The translations under genes and the position numbers were made by a program. 33,052 nucleotides of DNA, taken from assembly GCA_023443125.1 (NCBI GenBank), contig JAEZVO010000009.1, positions 1-33,052 on the forward strand. The letters are read 5' to 3'. Under the pieces are notes generated by a model. The model was not told the DNA's origin, made no database searches, and was given only the letters and a program-made list of their open reading frames with translations. This document shows positions 30,576 to 33,052 of the stretch, piece after piece. Position 1 is the first letter of the stretch. Each line of letters opens with the position of its first letter. The stretch is from Actinomycetes bacterium. GTDB taxonomy: Bacteria; Actinomycetota; Actinomycetes; Propionibacteriales; Propionibacteriaceae.

Positions 30576-32938
30576 GGCCAGTACTTCGTCTTGTTCCTCT
30601 GTTCTGGCGTGCGAGGGTTCTGAGGAGTCTGATTGTGGCCACAGTTGCTGTGGCTTTCACTGCTACGACTGCCTGGGGAGTAGTGCAGGCGCTCCAGTTA
30701 TCGCCGGAACAAGAAGCTATCAAGAATATGGGTGAGGCGACTGTCACCTACATGTCACCAGCCGACGAGGGGCAAGTTGGGCCCGGCACATATGGCGCGG
30801 AGCCCGAGTGGCTACGCTCCTTGAGCGCGGAAGCTCAGCACTCGGCCCTGGTCGACTTGCGTTCTCCAGGCGGTTCGCTTCACAGTGGCGTTCTGTTCTT
30901 GGAAGTGAGCTCGCAGTCCGTCGCAGTAACCGGGCGAGTGCAATTGGACGCTGGTCGCTGGCCGGAGAGCGCCGGTGAGTGCGTGTCGAATCTGCCCGAC
31001 GAACAGTGGGAGCCCACTGTAGGGGCATGGCCGCTGCGTATGGTTGGCAGTGGGCACATGGTTTTCGATCCCGCTTCGACGATGTTGTTCTGCGCCCCTG
31101 GCACATGGGGAGCCTGGAAAGTACCGAACAATGCGGCATTTGCGCAATATCTTGCGACCACGTATCACCTCGCCGGTGATGAGGATGATCTCATGCAAGA
31201 GCTTACCCCCTACCTGGACAATGGCGAGATCTTGCCTCTGGATATCACTCGACGTTCCCAGTTTCTCGATGCCCCCACCACCAGCGCGAAAGAGTTCCTG
31301 GCCGTCATTTGCGTTGCTGCCCTGTTGGCATTGGGAATTCCCTTGGTCTTCAGCACCCGTGTCGCGAGTTGGGTCGGTCAAGTACAGATTGTGCTGTCGC
31401 AGGCAGGCGTTTCCTCGAAGCTCGTACGAGTCAGCGGGCTACTTGCAGTAGGTTCTGCTGCAGGCATCGCAGCGTTGGTCGCGGCAGCGTCTGGGTCTCT
31501 GACTGCGTTCGTCATTCGTCCGCTCCTATCCGCACTGAATGAAGGCTCCCCACTTGGACCATGGCGTCTTCATATCGTCGTGCTTCTCTCCGCCTTCATG
31601 GCTGCATTGGTTGGAGCGCTCACAGGTTTTCTTCTCGGTGTAGTCCGCGATGAGCGCCGGCTTTCTATGCGCAGTCGTGCAGCCGTTCCCCTGAGCCCTA
31701 GTGTGCGTCGACGTTGTGGCGCCCTTGGCGTGCTCCTCCTAGCGATAGCTCTGGCAGTGCTATGGACATCCGGAGGCTACTTCTGGGCAATGTCGGCAGG
31801 TATCTTGCTCACCGTTGGAGCCGGTGCATGCCTCGCCCCATGGCTCGGGATGAGCATCGCATCACAATTTGCAAAGCGTCCGGCATCGCCCGAAGCATTA
31901 GCCGGACGTCTCATCGTCGAAGATGGAAAGCGCTGGGCCACCGTTCTCATCTGCCTCACTGCGGTGGTGTCGGTCGTGTGCGCGGTATTTGTCAACATCA
32001 CGGCATCTGTGGCTGCCCAGACCCAGTTGCTGGCATCTCCTGTGCCTCGTGGGATGGTCTTGGTTGAGGAGCCGCCCGCGGAAGCCGGTGGTGAACAGCT
32101 GCTTCGTACTATGGAAGAAGCAACTGACACCCGTCATGATGCTGTACTTACGCGCACTCAGTATTTCATCGAGGGCGAGAGCAGTATCCTCACCTTGGAA
32201 TCTATAGAAGCGGCTGAAACAGTCCTCGGGCCGTTGACTGATGAAGCGAAGCAAGCGTTGCAGCAAGGCAAGGTCCTCCGCGCGGGAGGATCAGATGAGC
32301 CTGTCACTGCGCAAGGCTTTGACGGCTCCACTGTGAATCTCCACGTGGTGGGCTACAAGCCGGAAACTGGACGCACGTTGGCGCTGGGATTTGGCTACGC
32401 GCTATCCGCCGCTGTGCCCAAAGGTCCAGAACCGACCCCAATGTGGGTGTTTGTCGGCCTCGATGACGAAGAAGCCTCTCGTCTAGCTGACTGGCCCGAG
32501 AGCTCTGGTAACAACGTCATAGCTACGCATGTCCACACTTCGTATGCTGGTGGCCTAGCCATGTACCTTACCGGTGGATTCGCGCTACTTGCGCTCGTCA
32601 GTATTCCCATGTGCGTATGGTCAATGCGGCGAGAAGTCGAGGGGCTTCGACCTCTCGTGCGAGGGCTGGACGCCAACGGGATTCCTAAGCGCTGGAGCTG
32701 GCGAGTGCTCTGTGCCATCAGTGGAATACTCATGGTGGTTCCAATCATTATTGGTCTATTCAGCGCCATTATTTCGACGGGCCTACTGGAATTGCTGTAT
32801 CCCCCTATCTTCGACCTCGCGGGGGCAGGATGGTCTGGCATAGGAGCCATTGTGCTTGTGCTGCTATGCGCGGGGCCTCTCGCCGCAACCGTCTCCGCTC
32901 GGAACGTACGCAAGCGAAAGCGATCCGAAGTGGTGTGA
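30572..32938 (+). CDS. FtsX-like ABC transporter permease
   Basis: 788 aa membrane protein. TM1 at about 17-40, an extracellular domain of roughly 200 residues, a block of hydrophobic segments at about 243-480, a second extracellular domain of ~150 residues, and three final segments (AMYLTGGFALLALVSIPMCV, LCAISGILMVVPIIIGLFSA, IGAIVLVLLCAGPLAATVSA). This matches the MacB/FtsX layout more than a classical importer. Start GTG 30572 overlaps the ATPase stop. Large size resembles the bacteriocin-associated membrane proteins of lactococcin-972 loci. Ends with a basic tail KRKRSEVV. Confidence 0.87.
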   Translation: MRPVLRLVPLFWRARVLRSLIVATVAVAFTATTAWGVVQALQLSPEQEAIKNMGEATVTYMSPADEGQVGPGTYGAEPEWLRSLSAEAQHSALVDLRSPGGSLHSGVLFLEVSSQSVAVTGRVQLDAGRWPESAGECVSNLPDEQWEPTVGAWPLRMVGSGHMVFDPASTMLFCAPGTWGAWKVPNNAAFAQYLATTYHLAGDEDDLMQELTPYLDNGEILPLDITRRSQFLDAPTTSAKEFLAVICVAALLALGIPLVFSTRVASWVGQVQIVLSQAGVSSKLVRVSGLLAVGSAAGIAALVAAASGSLTAFVIRPLLSALNEGSPLGPWRLHIVVLLSAFMAALVGALTGFLLGVVRDERRLSMRSRAAVPLSPSVRRRCGALGVLLLAIALAVLWTSGGYFWAMSAGILLTVGAGACLAPWLGMSIASQFAKRPASPEALAGRLIVEDGKRWATVLICLTAVVSVVCAVFVNITASVAAQTQLLASPVPRGMVLVEEPPAEAGGEQLLRTMEEATDTRHDAVLTRTQYFIEGESSILTLESIEAAETVLGPLTDEAKQALQQGKVLRAGGSDEPVTAQGFDGSTVNLHVVGYKPETGRTLALGFGYALSAAVPKGPEPTPMWVFVGLDDEEASRLADWPESSGNNVIATHVHTSYAGGLAMYLTGGFALLALVSIPMCVWSMRREVEGLRPLVRGLDANGIPKRWSWRVLCAISGILMVVPIIIGLFSAIISTGLLELLYPPIFDLAGAGWSGIGAIVLVLLCAGPLAATVSARNVRKRKRSEVV

Positions 32939-33052
32939 GATCTCACGTGATTAAGTGGGCGCATTTTGTCGGATGCGGACTGACTCACTTCTCCTAAGAA
33001 ACGCCGTGGGGGGGCGCCCCCGCCCGGGGGGGGGGGCGGCGCCGCGCGGGGG
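32939..33052. other. Terminal stretch with low-complexity G/C end
   Basis: Downstream of the permease stop there is ~65 bp of ordinary sequence with no gene or clear terminator. From about 33006 it becomes only G and C (GTGGGGGGGCGCCCC and long G runs), which looks like a sequencing/assembly artefact at a contig end. Confidence 0.75.

Overview
The window looks like a chromosomal contig end from a high-GC Gram-positive bacterium (Actinomycetota, possibly Propionibacteriaceae-like; the family is inference). Signs are GC-rich codon use in the core genes, several genes with a TAnnnT box 6-8 nt before the start codon and no Shine-Dalgarno (leaderless type), Tat and lipoprotein signals, an actinobacterial-type TOBE/helix-turn-helix molybdate protein and intergenic TTGAGTAGC...GTATCGAAA repeats. 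The last ~45 bases are G/C-only low-complexity sequence and look like an assembly artefact.

Layout. (1) 2-1054: 5'-truncated DNA-binding protein with three homing-endonuclease-associated repeats; a decayed copy of its tail lies at 6957-7045. (2) 1509-6815: carbohydrate operon of a LacI regulator, Tat lipoprotein sugar-binding protein, two MalFG-type permeases and a GH172 (DUF2961) glycoside hydrolase. An 18-bp palindrome upstream of lacI is a likely operator. No ATPase is encoded. (3) 7221-9091: acidic hypothetical protein, then a Fic protein with an intact active site and its own inhibitory motif, behind a perfect 16-bp palindrome. (4) 9145-9476: REP-like elements including a 124-bp tandem repeat. 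(5) 9516-16990: a molybdenum module. Leftward run modulator-modA-modB-mobA (no modC) and rightward run mog-moaA-moaD-moaE-moeB-moeA-moaC-DUF6457, divergent from a 46-bp promoter region. (6) 17000-17510: a second REP-like cluster holding a 25-bp imperfect inverted repeat. (7) 17624-23806: DMSO-reductase-type operon dmsABC with a TorD/DmsD chaperone, an iron-sulfur accessory protein and a helical unknown. Regions 5 and 7 fit together: molybdate uptake, cofactor synthesis, then the enzyme that uses the cofactor for anaerobic respiration. (8) 23870-27638: ABC transporter with two tandem paralogous binding lipoproteins (ABC_sub_bind type), permease and ATPase. (9) 27681-29421: GT4 glycosyltransferase and a membrane-anchored transglutaminase-like protein without the catalytic cysteine. 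(10) 29569-32938: AT-richer cassette of a small secreted beta/gamma-crystallin-like protein with two Ca2+-binding motifs, translationally coupled to a MacB/LolD-type ATPase and a 788-aa FtsX-like permease.

The most novel-looking unit is region 10. Its layout parallels lactococcin-972-type bacteriocin loci (small secreted protein, ATPase, large membrane protein), but the secreted protein is a predicted beta/gamma-crystallin, a fold shared with Streptomyces killer-toxin-like protein, yeast killer toxin WmKT and the metalloproteinase inhibitor SMPI. A toxin or inhibitor with dedicated export/immunity is my inference.
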